Of a DNA stretch of 40,482 nt, positions 1-8,151 are shown in pieces. The first letter of the stretch is position 1, and every line of letters starts with the position of its first letter. The notes beneath the pieces were generated by a model. The model was not told the origin of the DNA and did not search any database. It saw only the letters and a program-made list of their open reading frames with translations. Source of the stretch: Terriglobales bacterium (GTDB lineage Bacteria > Acidobacteriota > Terriglobia > Terriglobales > Acidobacteriaceae). The stretch covers positions 1-40,482 of the forward strand of contig DASYVL010000070.1 of NCBI GenBank assembly GCA_035937135.1, written 5' to 3'. Both the position numbers and the translations under genes were made by a program.

Positions 1-672
1 CAGCTCGTCGCTGCGCATGAATTCGAGCTGCTGGCCGGCGAGCGGTCCGAACAGGGCCTTGCCCGAGACCTGCTGCCACCAGGTGCCGGTCTCCGCGTCG
101 CGCATGAGGAAGTTCTGGTTGTTGATGCCGGCCAGGTGAAAGCTGAGCGTCCTTCCCCCGACCGTCCGTTTCCACACCAGACCGGTGTGGCACAGCGTTC
201 AATAAGTGGCGACCAGCGGCACGCCTCCCAGCGTGTCGTTGACCAGGTGGTGGTAGGCCATGGCGCGGATGGGATAGGCGCGGGCCTGGGCGCCGCTGCG
301 CACCGCCAGCACCATCTCGTCGGAATCGAGCTTGACCTGCGCCGCGCTCTCGAACTGCGGGGTGGTGATGGGCCGGAAGAAGACGCGCTCGAAGTAATTG
401 AAGCGCGCCAGCGCGGCGGAGGCGACCACCAGCAGCACTCCCACGGTGACCAGCGCCTTCCGCGGCCAGCGCGAGCCACGCAAGAGCCCGAACGCCAGGA
501 TCAGGGCGGCGAGGCCGGTCACGACGGTTACCAGCGGCGCCCAGGTGCGCAGCGTGAGCGCCAGCGTCAGGGCCTCCGGCGACTGGCCGCGGAATGGCCG
601 GATGATCCACGCCGGGATGAGCACCACGGCGAGACTTGCCACGACCAGCAGCGCGAAGAGGGCGCGTTTCAT
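1..672 (-). CDS. DUF3179 membrane protein, probable selenoprotein (3' end beyond window)
   Basis: The start ATG at 672 gives three N-terminal membrane segments (about residues 4-25, 45-68 and 75-95), then the DUF3179 domain. The frame meets TGA at 199-201 (codon 158) and continues open for 66 codons to the window edge with clear DUF3179 sequence: after VPLVATY comes the stop codon, then TLCHTGLVW, a GINNQNFLMRD stretch, WWQQVSG and GPLAG. The family normally reads Y-C-x-x-C here, so the UGA replaces the first Cys of a CxxC pair, giving U-x-x-C. A hairpin with a GGUCU loop follows directly. I read the UGA as selenocysteine. The family's biochemical role is unknown to me; a redox or metal-binding role of the U/C pair is inference. 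It lies downstream of uvrC and a secreted protein on the same strand. The alternative is a nonsense mutation or sequencing error. Confidence 0.85.
172..201 (-). promoter_or_regulatory. Candidate bacterial SECIS element directly after the in-frame UGA
   Basis: On the minus-strand message, the UGA (201-199) is followed by 8 bases and then a perfect 7-bp stem, CCACACC (190-184) with GGTGTGG (178-172), closing a GGTCT loop (183-179). SelB binds bacterial SECIS hairpins whose apical loop carries GGU about 16-37 bases after the UGA. The E. coli fdhF loop is AGGUCU, nearly identical. The loop here starts 15 bases after the UGA, at the short end of the range. The stem is stable and all of it is coding, as expected for bSECIS. 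Confidence 0.75.
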
Positions 673-719
673 GGGCTTCTGTGATTCTCCCGGTTCTCTG
701 GCCGTCATGCAAGCTCGGC

Positions 720-835
720 TTGAACCACGGAGGCACGGAGGCGCGGAGCAAGTCAAAAGCATGACCACGAAGGACACCCCTCGGCCCCGCTCGGGGCAGG
801 CTCCGGGACACGAAGGCCATCCGCGGAGGGCGGAC
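720..835. repeat. Intergenic repeat of the ACCACGGAGGCACGGAGG type
   Basis: The gap between the secreted protein and the DUF3179 gene holds a purine-biased repetitive stretch (AACCACGGAGGCACGGAGGC, then CACGAAGGACACC and CACGAAGGCC) and a small palindrome-like CCCCGCTCGGGG. This resembles dispersed noncoding repeats common in acidobacterial and other GC-rich genomes. A related repeat appears to have entered uvrC at 2664-2810. Confidence 0.5.
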
Positions 836-1714
836 CTAAGGAACCAGCCGTCGGTAGCGGGCGTAGTCGTGGATGGCGACGCCGAGGAAGCTCGGGTGCC
901 GTTGGAATGCCGCCTCAACGGAAGCGGCGATTGCTTCCAGGTCTGACTCCGCAGGCCCGCTGGCAGAGTTCGCGGGCAGGTGGGAGGGATCGGCGCTGAT
1001 GCCGATCCAGAGCTTTTTCCCGGCAGCGTCCGCGGACTCCATCTTTGCCCGGTTGGCGTCCACGACCTTCTGAGCGGTGTCCTTGTATGTCATCACCACG
1101 ATCTGGTCGGCCCGGTCGAGGACCGCTTCGCTCATGGACCGGGGACCGGCTGTAATCCGGTTGAACGAGACCGGCACGTCCACTACCAGCGGGAGCGCCA
1201 GCGGGCGCGCCTGATCGCGGATCCAATCAACGAACGCGAGGTAGCGCGCGGCCAGGTCTTCGTGTCGTACGGCCTTCCACTCCGGCAGCGACTGGGGCTC
1301 GACATCCAGGTGGATGGCGTCGAAGCGCTCGGTCGGGCGGCTTTCTCCGTCATAGTGCCGCACCGCCTCCAGGAAAGCGACAGCGCCGGAGCGGCGGTCG
1401 GGGAAGAGCCAGTCCGGCTCGCCGTTCAGGGCCTGCACAGTGATTCCCTGGGCGTGAGCGCGGCGGATGAGGCGGCGGTAGAGCTCGGGCTCGTGTTGCA
1501 GCCGTTGGGTTGCCGCCGAGAAGAAAATCGTGCTGGTTCGTTTCTTGGCGGTGAAGGCAAGCAGGGCCTCCAACTCGCCGGGATCCTCGAACAAGGCAGG
1601 CTTCCAGACCCAGAGCGCGCGCGCGGGCCGGAGGGCCGACCTGGAGGAGGCGATTTGCGCGCACACGGACGGCGCCAGGGTGATGGCGATCATCAGAAGC
1701 ACGAACCGGCGCAT
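836..1714 (-). CDS. Secreted protein, possible TIM-barrel glycosidase-like fold
   Basis: This 292-residue protein starts with a signal peptide (about residues 1-20, ending SVCAQ). The body has features seen in (beta/alpha)8 barrel hydrolases: ALWVWKP near 33-39, a strand ending in acidic residues at 134-140 (IHLDVEP), and VVMTYKD further on. These resemble strand ends of putative polysaccharide-acting barrels, but I cannot assign a family. The start ATG has a GGGGAG ribosome site about 10 bases upstream. It lies 16 bases after uvrC and is probably co-transcribed. The export signal is well supported; the enzymatic role is inference. Confidence 0.75.
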   Translation of the reverse strand: MRRFVLLMIAITLAPSVCAQIASSRSALRPARALWVWKPALFEDPGELEALLAFTAKKRTSTIFFSAATQRLQHEPELYRRLIRRAHAQGITVQALNGEPDWLFPDRRSGAVAFLEAVRHYDGESRPTERFDAIHLDVEPQSLPEWKAVRHEDLAARYLAFVDWIRDQARPLALPLVVDVPVSFNRITAGPRSMSEAVLDRADQIVVMTYKDTAQKVVDANRAKMESADAAGKKLWIGISADPSHLPANSASGPAESDLEAIAASVEAAFQRHPSFLGVAIHDYARYRRLVP

Positions 1715-1730
1715 TGGTTTCGTTCTCCCC

Positions 1731-3680
1731 TTACCTCCGGAAGTGGCCGAGGATGGCTTCGGCCTGCGGCCGGGTGACGACGGCGGCGAGGGCGGCGGCG
1801 CCGGCGGCCTTGACCGCTTGAACGCTGCCGAAGTGCTCGAGCAGGCGGCGGCGAGTGGTTTCGCCGATGCCGGGGATCTCCAGCAGCTCGGAGGCGCGGT
1901 CGCGCATCTGGCGGCGCTTGCGGTGGAAGGTGACGGCGAAGCGGTGGCTCTCGTCGCGGATGCGCTGGATCAGGTGCAGCACCGGCGAGTGGCGGTCGAG
2001 CGCCAGCGGCTCGTCCTCCTGGCCGTGGACGTAGATGATCTCCTCGCGCTTGGCGATCGCCGCCAGCGGCTGGTGGACGATCTGCAACGACTCGAGCGCC
2101 TGGGCGGCGGCGTGAAGCTGTCCCAGGCCGCCATCAACAAGGATGAGCGAGGGCATCTTCTGCTTGTCGTTTTTCTGTTCTGCTTGCAGGCGCTTGTAGC
2201 GCCGGGCGACCACTTCGCGCATGGCCGCGAAGTCGTCCACGCCTTCCACGCTCTTGATGAGGAACTTGCGGTAGTCGGACTTCTTCATCTTACCGTCTTC
2301 CCAGACCACCATGGAGGCCACCGTTTCCGCCCCTTGGATGTGGGAGATGTCGAAGCACTCGATGCGGTGGGGCAGCTCGGGCAGGGTGAGCGCGTCCTGC
2401 AGCGCCTGCTGGATGGCGCGCGTCGCGGGCTGGAGGACGCGGAAGCGCTGGTCGTACGACTGCTTGGCGTTGCGCGCGGCCAGGTCCAGCAGCGAGCGCT
2501 TCTCGCCGCGCTGCGGGACGTGGATCTCAACCCGGCCGTCGCGGCTCTCCGCCAGCAGCTCCTCCAACGCGGCGCGGTCGTCGAAATCCACCGGCAGGTA
2601 GATGTTGCGCGGGACGTAGGGCTGGCCGATGTAGACCTGCTTCAGCAGGGCGGAGAAGAAGACGGCGGGGTCGAAGCTCTGCGAACTCTGCGTCGGTTCT
2701 CGGCGAGCTCTGCGGTCAGGGTCTTTAGCCGCAGAGGGCGCAAAGGAAGGATTCACAGAGGGCGCAGAGGATTCCGCAGAGAGCGCAGAGGAATCCGCGG
2801 AAGGCGCGGAGAAAACCTCGGGCAGGTCTTCCCAGAAGAACTCACGGCGGTCGAGGATGCGGCCGCCGCGCATGTGAAACAAGTTGACCGCCAGCCGCTG
2901 CTCCTCGAAGTGGTAGCCGAAGAGGTCGGCGTCGTCGCCGGCGACGGCGGCCATGCGCTGCTTCTCGCTCAACTGGGTGAGGGTGGAGATGAGGTCGCGG
3001 TACTTGGCGGCGCGCTCGTACTCCTCGGCGGCGGAGGCCTGCTCCATGCGCGCCTTGAGGGAATGCGCCAGGTCCGTCGGCCGTCCTTCCAGGAAGAGCT
3101 TCAGGTCGCGCACCGCCTCCTGGTAGATCTCGTCGGTGGTCAGGCCCTGGACGCACGGTCCCAGGCAGCGCCGGATGTGGTACTGCAAACACGGCCGGGG
3201 ATGGAAGTGCGTGAGGTCCACGGTGCAGGAGGGCACCAGGAAATGGCGGTGGATGAGGTCAGCGACGCGGTGGGCGAGGTTGGCGGGGAAGTAAGGGCCG
3301 TAGTAGGCGCTGCCGTCCTGCTTGAGACGCCGGGTGACGTACACCCGCGGGAAGCGCTCGCCCAGGGTGAGCTTGATGTAGGGATAGGTCTTGTCGTCGC
3401 GCAGCAGGATGTTGAAGCGCGGCTGCTTCTGCTTGATGAGGTTGTTCTCGAGGGCCAGGGCCTCCTTCTCGTTGTCCACGACGATGTAATCGAGGTCGAC
3501 GGCCTCGCGCAGGAGCGAGCCGGTTTTTGCGTCCTCCGCCGCGCCCTCGGCGAAGTAAGAGCGCACTCGCGCCCGCAGGCTGTTGGCCTTGCCCACGTAC
3601 AGCACCTCGCCCTCGGCGTTCTTGTAGAGATATACGCCGGGGCTGGCGGGCAGGGTCCGGATCTTCTGGTGGAGGTCCAT
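1731..3680 (-). CDS. uvrC: UvrABC excinuclease subunit C
   Basis: UvrC makes both incisions around a DNA lesion in nucleotide excision repair, recruited by UvrB. Domains in order: GIY-YIG nuclease (about 11-90, with GVYLYK and YVGKANSLRARV), a Cys-rich patch (C164, C172, C176), the UVR UvrB-contact helix pair (about 205-235), the RNase H-like C-terminal nuclease with FDISH and LILVDGG, and a terminal helix-hairpin-helix (LLEIPGIGETTRRRLLEHFG). At 649 residues it is longer than usual (about 610). The excess is a Ser/Ala/Pro-rich insert at residues 291-339, encoded by a degenerate DNA repeat. Reading frame and domains are otherwise intact. It is the first gene of a minus-strand run. Confidence 0.97.
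   Translation of the reverse strand: MDLHQKIRTLPASPGVYLYKNAEGEVLYVGKANSLRARVRSYFAEGAAEDAKTGSLLREAVDLDYIVVDNEKEALALENNLIKQKQPRFNILLRDDKTYPYIKLTLGERFPRVYVTRRLKQDGSAYYGPYFPANLAHRVADLIHRHFLVPSCTVDLTHFHPRPCLQYHIRRCLGPCVQGLTTDEIYQEAVRDLKLFLEGRPTDLAHSLKARMEQASAAEEYERAAKYRDLISTLTQLSEKQRMAAVAGDDADLFGYHFEEQRLAVNLFHMRGGRILDRREFFWEDLPEVFSAPSADSSALSAESSAPSVNPSFAPSAAKDPDRRARREPTQSSQSFDPAVFFSALLKQVYIGQPYVPRNIYLPVDFDDRAALEELLAESRDGRVEIHVPQRGEKRSLLDLAARNAKQSYDQRFRVLQPATRAIQQALQDALTLPELPHRIECFDISHIQGAETVASMVVWEDGKMKKSDYRKFLIKSVEGVDDFAAMREVVARRYKRLQAEQKNDKQKMPSLILVDGGLGQLHAAAQALESLQIVHQPLAAIAKREEIIYVHGQEDEPLALDRHSPVLHLIQRIRDESHRFAVTFHRKRRQMRDRASELLEIPGIGETTRRRLLEHFGSVQAVKAAGAAALAAVVTRPQAEAILGHFRR
2664..2810. 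repeat. Degenerate 21-24-bp tandem repeat inside uvrC
   Basis: Four imperfect copies of a unit like CGCAGAGGGCGCAGAGGATT occupy about 2730-2815, flanked by related sequence. The reading frame stays open and yields a low-complexity Ser/Ala/Pro segment between conserved UvrC regions. The unit resembles intergenic repeats such as that at 720-835. Confidence 0.6.
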
Positions 3681-3739
3681 GCTGGGAAAATTCTACAGCG
3701 TGGGATGCGTCCCCCGGGGCGCGGTACAATGGAAGCAGC

Positions 3740-4327
3740 ATGTTGCGCCGCGCTTTGCTCTTGTTGGTTGTTTTCCTGTGCGCGCTGGCCTGGGGACAGG
3801 GCGCGCCCACCGCGGAGCAGAAGTCCGGCACTCCGCCGCCCAAGAACCCGCCTCCGCCGCGCTCCGAGCCCGTCCAGGACCAGAACGAAAGCTCCAGCCG
3901 CGACACCCAGATCGACATCCATGATTCGAGCGGCCAGATGCCTTCGGAGATGAACGAAGGGGAAGAATCCGCCGACAGCGACGTGCAGGAGATGCGCCCC
4001 TACGATCCCCACCGCGCCGAGCACAACGTGGAGGTCGGCGACTACCTCATGCGGCGCAAGAGCTACCGCGCCGCGGAGAGCCGCTATCGCGAGGCGCTGG
4101 AGTACAAGCCCAACGACGCCATCGCCACCTTTCGCCTGGCGGTGGTGCTGGAAAAGACTGGAGAGCTGGACGAGGCGCGGCAGCGTTACCAGGAGTATCT
4201 GAAGGTCCTGCCCCAGGGACCCTTCGCGGCGGAGTCACGCAAGGCGCTGGCGCGCCTGAAGCCGAAGAAGGAAGCTCCCAAGCAGGCTTCGCGCGCTACT
4301 TCTCCACCCGCAGAAAACCACCCGTAG
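3740..4327 (+). CDS. Exported TPR-repeat protein
   Basis: The 195-residue product has a signal peptide (1-20, ending ALAWGQ), a Pro- and acid-rich linker (about 21-90), and about two TPR helices pairs at 95-158 (DYLMRRKSYRAAESRYREAL, then LAVVLEKTGELDEARQRY). TPRs are protein-protein scaffolds; no partner can be inferred. The chosen ATG is preceded by GGAAG at a good distance, and more upstream in-frame starts lie inside uvrC on the other strand. Its 3' end overlaps the convergent lipoprotein gene by 32 bases. It is divergent from uvrC, leaving about 60 bases for both promoters. Confidence 0.85.
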   Translation: MLRRALLLLVVFLCALAWGQGAPTAEQKSGTPPPKNPPPPRSEPVQDQNESSSRDTQIDIHDSSGQMPSEMNEGEESADSDVQEMRPYDPHRAEHNVEVGDYLMRRKSYRAAESRYREALEYKPNDAIATFRLAVVLEKTGELDEARQRYQEYLKVLPQGPFAAESRKALARLKPKKEAPKQASRATSPPAENHP

Positions 4328-4925
4328 AGGCGTCGACGGCCACGGTCAGCTTGGCGTCGCCGCGCGAGTCGCCGTACACCACGTGCCAGAGCAGTTGGTT
4401 CTTGCGCGAGTCCCAGTCGAGGACGAAGAGCACGGGCTGGTCCGGCGTCTTCTTCATCAACTCTTTGCCGCCGTGTTCCTGCGCGACCTGGAATGCCTGG
4501 TCGCTGTCGATCTTGAGGAAGGCGAAGTCGAAGGGACGGGTGGAGGGGTTCGAGGGATTGAAGGTGTCCTCGAGTCCGGGGGAGATGCCGCGCTCGCGGG
4601 CGTCCTCCTCGGAGGCCACGCCCGACCACAGGTAGCTCTTGGCGGCGCGGCGCTGCGTCGAGGCGAAGGTCGCGCGCCAGATGCCCGCGTTGCCCTCGGC
4701 CACCGGCGCGCCCTTGGTGTACTGCGACTCCAGGCGGAAGGGCTGGGTGTCAGCGGCCCAGGCACGTGCCGTCACGAACAGCTTCTGGAAAGCCACGCGG
4801 CCGGTCAGGTACTCGTCGGCAGGCTTGGCCGGCGCCGGCTTCGCGGGCTCCGAGGTCTTCGGGGGTTCCGAGGAGCATCCCGCAAGCAGTCCCAACGCCA
4901 GCATCCCCAGCAGGACCTTCTTCAT
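4296..4925 (-). CDS. Predicted lipoprotein of unknown function
   Basis: The 209-residue protein has a lipoprotein signal with the lipobox LLAGC (Cys17), followed by a Pro/Lys/Ala-rich tether (18-37) and a globular domain. The C-terminal part (LFVLDWDSRKNQLLWHVVYG, then VAVDASTGGFLRVEK) resembles the repeat seen in PepSY-type domains, but the match is too weak to name. It should be anchored in a membrane facing the periplasm. Its stop codon lies inside the end of the convergent TPR gene. The 93-base gap to the divergent DUF1569 gene must carry both promoters. Confidence 0.85.
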   Translation of the reverse strand: MKKVLLGMLALGLLAGCSSEPPKTSEPAKPAPAKPADEYLTGRVAFQKLFVTARAWAADTQPFRLESQYTKGAPVAEGNAGIWRATFASTQRRAAKSYLWSGVASEEDARERGISPGLEDTFNPSNPSTRPFDFAFLKIDSDQAFQVAQEHGGKELMKKTPDQPVLFVLDWDSRKNQLLWHVVYGDSRGDAKLTVAVDASTGGFLRVEK

Positions 4926-5018
4926 GATGACCGCCGTATAATCTCGCTTTGCCGCCGCTGGGCACGAGCTTCAAACTTGCGGCGGGAGCACATTCTAATC
5001 GAAGCCAGGGAGCGTGGG

Positions 5019-5540
5019 ATGGATTCCACACTGCAGCGCGTGAAGGACGCCATCGAGGCCGCCACCGGCGGCATGAGCGCCGAGCAACTCGTCCAGCATC
5101 CCGAGGGGAAGTGGTCGGCGGCCGGGATCCTCGAGCATCTCTCCATCACCTTCGGCGGAACCGCGCGCCTGATGCGAAAGTGCATGGAGGGCGGCAAGCC
5201 CCTGGGCTCCGCGCCCATGCTCAAGCAGCGGCTGGCAGCCTTGGTGGTCACTGGCTGGGGATACTTTCCCACGGGCCGGCCTGCGCCCGAGTTTTCCCAG
5301 CCCAAGGGCCTGAGCGGCGAAGTTGCGCTCCAGACCATCCACGACAACCTGGCGGCCATGGACCAGGGGCTGGCCGAGTGCGAGCAGCGCTTCGGGGCGG
5401 AGGTGAAGATCGCCGACCACGTCGTGCTGGGGCCGCTCACCATCCCGCAGTGGCGCCGCTTCCATTGGGTGCACACCCGGCACCACATGAAGCAGATCGA
5501 GCGGCTGCGGGGTTCCTCGTCCGGTCAGTCCAGCCCGTAA
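5019..5540 (+). CDS. DinB-superfamily protein, DUF1569 type
   Basis: This 173-residue protein has the DinB four-helix layout: an early helix with H40 (ILEHLSITFGG) and a late histidine cluster in HVVLGPLTIPQWRRFHWVH followed by TRHHMKQIERL (H149, H152, H155, H156). DinB-like folds use three histidines to bind a divalent metal, and some members are thiol-dependent transferases. The GPLT..W...H..HH pattern is that of DUF1569. The ATG at 5019 has AGGGAG just upstream. The 3' end overlaps the convergent response regulator gene by 16 bases. No substrate can be proposed. Confidence 0.85.
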   Translation: MDSTLQRVKDAIEAATGGMSAEQLVQHPEGKWSAAGILEHLSITFGGTARLMRKCMEGGKPLGSAPMLKQRLAALVVTGWGYFPTGRPAPEFSQPKGLSGEVALQTIHDNLAAMDQGLAECEQRFGAEVKIADHVVLGPLTIPQWRRFHWVHTRHHMKQIERLRGSSSGQSSP

Positions 5541-6889
5541 GCGTGGATCTTGTTGAGCAGGGTTTTGTAGGAGACGCCGAGGCGCTGGGCGGCGGCGGAC
5601 TTGTTCCATTTGCATTCGCGCAGGGTTGCCTCGATCTTGGCGCGCTCCACCGAAGCCACGGCGCGGGCTGAAACCTCGGGCAGGGAATCGCCCGCAGGGA
5701 GGCTCTCTCCGACCTGAGCGGAGCGGACGTTGGCAGCCAGGCCGAGGTCGGCTGCGGTCAATTCGCCATCGTTCAGGATGGAGGCGCGCTCGAGCACGTT
5801 CTGCAATTCGCGCACGTTGCCCGGCCAGGCGTGCGCGCGCAAGGCGGAGAGGGCGGCGGGCGCAAGCTTCAGTCGGGGCTTGCGCAGCTCACGGCGGAAG
5901 CGATCCAGAAAATGCTCGGCCATGACCAGGACGTCATCGCCGCGCTCACGCAGCGCCGGGATGCGGATGGGACATACGGCCAGGCGGTAGTAGAGGTCGC
6001 GGCGAAACTCGTTGCGCTCGGCCGCACCTTCCAGGTCGCGATTGCTGGCGGCCACCACGCGCACGTTGACTTGGATCCCGCCCGAGCCCCCCAGACGCTC
6101 GACCACCCGCTCTTCCAGCACCCGCAACAGCTTGGACTGCGCGCTCGCGGGCAGCTCACCGATCTCGTCGAGAAACAGCGTTCCACCGTGAGCCAGCTCG
6201 AACTTGCCGGGGCGGCGGACGTCGGCGCCGGTGAAGGCGCCGCGCTCGTGTCCGAACAATTCGTTTTCCATCAGAGTTTCCGGGATGGCGGCGCAGTTCA
6301 GGGCGACGAAGGGCTTGCCGGCGCGCGAGCTTAGCTGATGCAACGCGCGCGCGAACAGTTCCTTGCCGGTGCCGCTCTCGCCCAGCAGTAGCACGGTGGT
6401 GTCGGTTGGGGCGACGCGCTGCATCTCGCGCGCCGCCGCCTGCATGGCGGGGTGCTCGCCCACGATGCGGGGGAAACCGAAGCGGCGGGCGTAGTCCTCC
6501 TTGAGCACCAGGTTCTCGCGCCAGAGCTGCTGGCGCTCGATGGCGCGGCCCAACAGGTGGCGCAGGTGGTCGAGGTCGATGGGCTTCTGGATGAAGTCAT
6601 AGGCGCCGTCGCGCATGGCGGCCACGGCCTCGGCAACGCCGCCGTAGGCGGTCATCAGGACCACGGGCGTCGCGGCGTCGGCTTCGAGCGCGGCGCGCAG
6701 CACGTCCATTCCCGTGCCCTGGGGAAGCCTCAGGTCGGTGAGCACGGCGGAGAAGCACTGGCGGCGCAGCGCGGTGAGGGCCTCGGCCAGGCTGGCGGCA
6801 GGGGTGACCTCGTACTCCATGCGCCCGAGCGCCGTCGCCAGCATCTCCCTCAGCTCGGCTTTGTCCTCGACCAGCAGGATGGTTTCCAT
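5525..6889 (-). CDS. Sigma-54-dependent NtrC-family response regulator
   Basis: The 454-residue protein has a receiver domain (1-118, phospho-acceptor D52 in LTDLRLP, K102), a sigma-54 AAA+ domain with Walker A GESGTGKE (170-177), an intact GAFTGA loop (217-222), Walker B GGTLFLDE (235-242), and a Fis-type helix-turn-helix at the end ([19 protein letters not shown]). Once phosphorylated it should open sigma-54 promoters. Its likely partner is the PAS kinase at 8152-9492, separated from it by two secreted coiled-coil genes. The ATG sits immediately after the T-tract of an intrinsic terminator and has almost no ribosome-binding site. Confidence 0.93.
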   Translation of the reverse strand: METILLVEDKAELREMLATALGRMEYEVTPAASLAEALTALRRQCFSAVLTDLRLPQGTGMDVLRAALEADAATPVVLMTAYGGVAEAVAAMRDGAYDFIQKPIDLDHLRHLLGRAIERQQLWRENLVLKEDYARRFGFPRIVGEHPAMQAAAREMQRVAPTDTTVLLLGESGTGKELFARALHQLSSRAGKPFVALNCAAIPETLMENELFGHERGAFTGADVRRPGKFELAHGGTLFLDEIGELPASAQSKLLRVLEERVVERLGGSGGIQVNVRVVAASNRDLEGAAERNEFRRDLYYRLAVCPIRIPALRERGDDVLVMAEHFLDRFRRELRKPRLKLAPAALSALRAHAWPGNVRELQNVLERASILNDGELTAADLGLAANVRSAQVGESLPAGDSLPEVSARAVASVERAKIEATLRECKWNKSAAAQRLGVSYKTLLNKIHAYGLD

Positions 6890-6927
6890 AAGAAAAGCCC
6901 CCGGGGGCGATGGGGCCGCCGGGGGCT
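6889..6927 (-). terminator. Intrinsic terminator abutting the response-regulator start codon
   Basis: On the minus strand a perfect 9-bp stem, AGCCCCCGG (6927-6919) with CCGGGGGCT (6904-6896), is followed by TTTTCTT and then directly by the ATG of the downstream regulator. It should end or attenuate transcription from the coiled-coil genes. Confidence 0.75.
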
Positions 6928-6947
6928 GACGGTCTCAGATCAGGAAC

Positions 6948-7481
6948 TCATTCGGCCCAGGAGTCGGGGAGCTCGGCCTTGCGCAACTCGTCCTTCATGT
7001 CTTCCAGCTTCTGCTTTTCCTGCTGGAGCTGCTGTTCGTTGGCGGCTTTGTCGGCGCAGAGGGTTCCGTAGGAGCAGGCGACCGCGGCCGGGCGGAGCTT
7101 GAGCTCCCGGTCGAGCCCGGTAATCTCGCGCTCCAGCAGGGTGATGGCGGCGCGCTGCTTCTTGAAGCGCCCGCGCCACTCGGCCTCCAGCCGGTCGAGC
7201 TCTGCCTTGGCCTGGGCCGCAGCCTTGGCGTCCTTCGCCGGTGCCGCGGGCTTCTCCCGGGCGGCGATGGAAGGCTGCTCGGCGGCCGTCGGGGTGGTGG
7301 TGCTCAGGGCGCCGCTGGTGGGAAGATTGTCATTGGTATAGACCTTCTGGGAGGCGGTCGGGGCCGGCTTGTTCATGCGATTCCGCCGGGCGGCGTCGGC
7401 GAGCGATTGAGCGTTGGCAGAGAGCGCCGCAAGCGCCAGCAGCGCGGCAACATTTGCGAGAATCATCAGACCTCTACGCAT
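6948..7481 (-). CDS. Secreted coiled-coil protein, paralogue A
   Basis: The 177-residue product has a signal peptide (1-25, ending LSANAQ), the block YTNDNLPTSGALS at 48-60, an Ala/Lys-rich linker, and a long heptad-like coiled coil (about 85-170) ending QKLEDMKDELRKAELPDSWAE. Two Cys at about 135-141 could pair after export. It is the tandem paralogue of the gene just upstream, with the shared block at the same residue numbers. Such proteins are frequent in acidobacterial genomes as I recall, and their role is unknown to me. GAGG precedes the ATG. An intrinsic terminator follows the stop. Confidence 0.85.
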   Translation of the reverse strand: MRRGLMILANVAALLALAALSANAQSLADAARRNRMNKPAPTASQKVYTNDNLPTSGALSTTTPTAAEQPSIAAREKPAAPAKDAKAAAQAKAELDRLEAEWRGRFKKQRAAITLLEREITGLDRELKLRPAAVACSYGTLCADKAANEQQLQQEKQKLEDMKDELRKAELPDSWAE

Positions 7482-7523
7482 GGAACCTCACTGCAGGCCT
7501 CTCAGCCGGGCCTGCCTCAGCTT

Positions 7524-8105
7524 CTAGTCTGCCCAGGTGTTGGGAAGGCCGGCCTTGTGGAGATCGTCTTTCATGTCCTCTAGCTTCTGCCTGGCCTCTT
7601 CCAATCCCTTTTTCTTTCCTTCGAGCTCGTCCTGGTACTTCTTGTTCTCAGAGGCCCACAGCACCGGGTTGCGCAGGCGAGACCCCAGGTCCTGGGAGTT
7701 CGACTGGGTTTGCGCCTGGCGGCTGTTATTCTCCCGCTCCGCCACATCGAGCTCCCGCTGCAATGTGGCAATCACGTTCTTCTGCTCGGCGAACTTGGCC
7801 CGCCACGCGCCCTCCAGCTTGGTCTTGTCCTTTCCTGAATCCGCGTCGCCTTTGGCCTTGGCGGCGCTGGTCGAGGTCGCGGACGAAGCCGAATCCGCGG
7901 TCGTGGCCGAACTGGCGCCTGCCGTGCTAAGCGCGCCCGAGGTGGGCAGGTTATCGTTGGTGTATTCCTTGACGTCCGCCGGGGCGGGCGCTTTCTTGGC
8001 GCGCTGCTGCCGGGCGTAGTCGCCCAGCGACTGTGCGGCGGCGGTGGCGGTCAGCAATCCCGCCAGGGCCAGCAGAACGATGGTTCCTTGCAATGTGTAT
8101 TTCAC
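7524..8105 (-). CDS. Secreted coiled-coil protein, paralogue B
   Basis: I start this gene at the GTG at 8105, since GGGGGAGGA lies 6 bases upstream and the translation then begins with a clean signal peptide (1-25, ending TAAAQ). The 193-residue product repeats the plan of its downstream neighbour: SLGDYARQQR after the signal, YTNDNLPTSGALS at 48-60, a Ser/Ala/Thr linker (61-85), then a Gln/Lys/Glu coiled coil ending QKLEDMKDDLHKAGLPNTWAD. It lies 46 bases after the histidine kinase gene on the same strand, so the kinase, both coiled-coil proteins and the regulator probably share transcripts. Confidence 0.85.
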   Translation of the reverse strand: MKYTLQGTIVLLALAGLLTATAAAQSLGDYARQQRAKKAPAPADVKEYTNDNLPTSGALSTAGASSATTADSASSATSTSAAKAKGDADSGKDKTKLEGAWRAKFAEQKNVIATLQRELDVAERENNSRQAQTQSNSQDLGSRLRNPVLWASENKKYQDELEGKKKGLEEARQKLEDMKDDLHKAGLPNTWAD

Positions 8106-8151
8106 AGCTGTTCCTCCCCCAAAGTCTGGGGACACAATTCCACCCAATATC

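Noticed and set aside
199-918. The stop at 199 read as the natural end of a short membrane protein
   Set aside because: The sequence after the stop continues the DUF3179 domain in frame up to the window edge, so the stop is internal. The frame upstream of 672 is noncoding repeat.
1530-3953. A long open frame on the plus strand of 807 codons
   Set aside because: It is the antisense shadow of uvrC, whose domains are all readable on the minus strand. High GC makes such frames common.
4931-4942. TATAAT on the plus strand as a promoter for the DUF1569 gene
   Set aside because: No acceptable -35 hexamer is found at 15-19 bases, so the call is not supportable.
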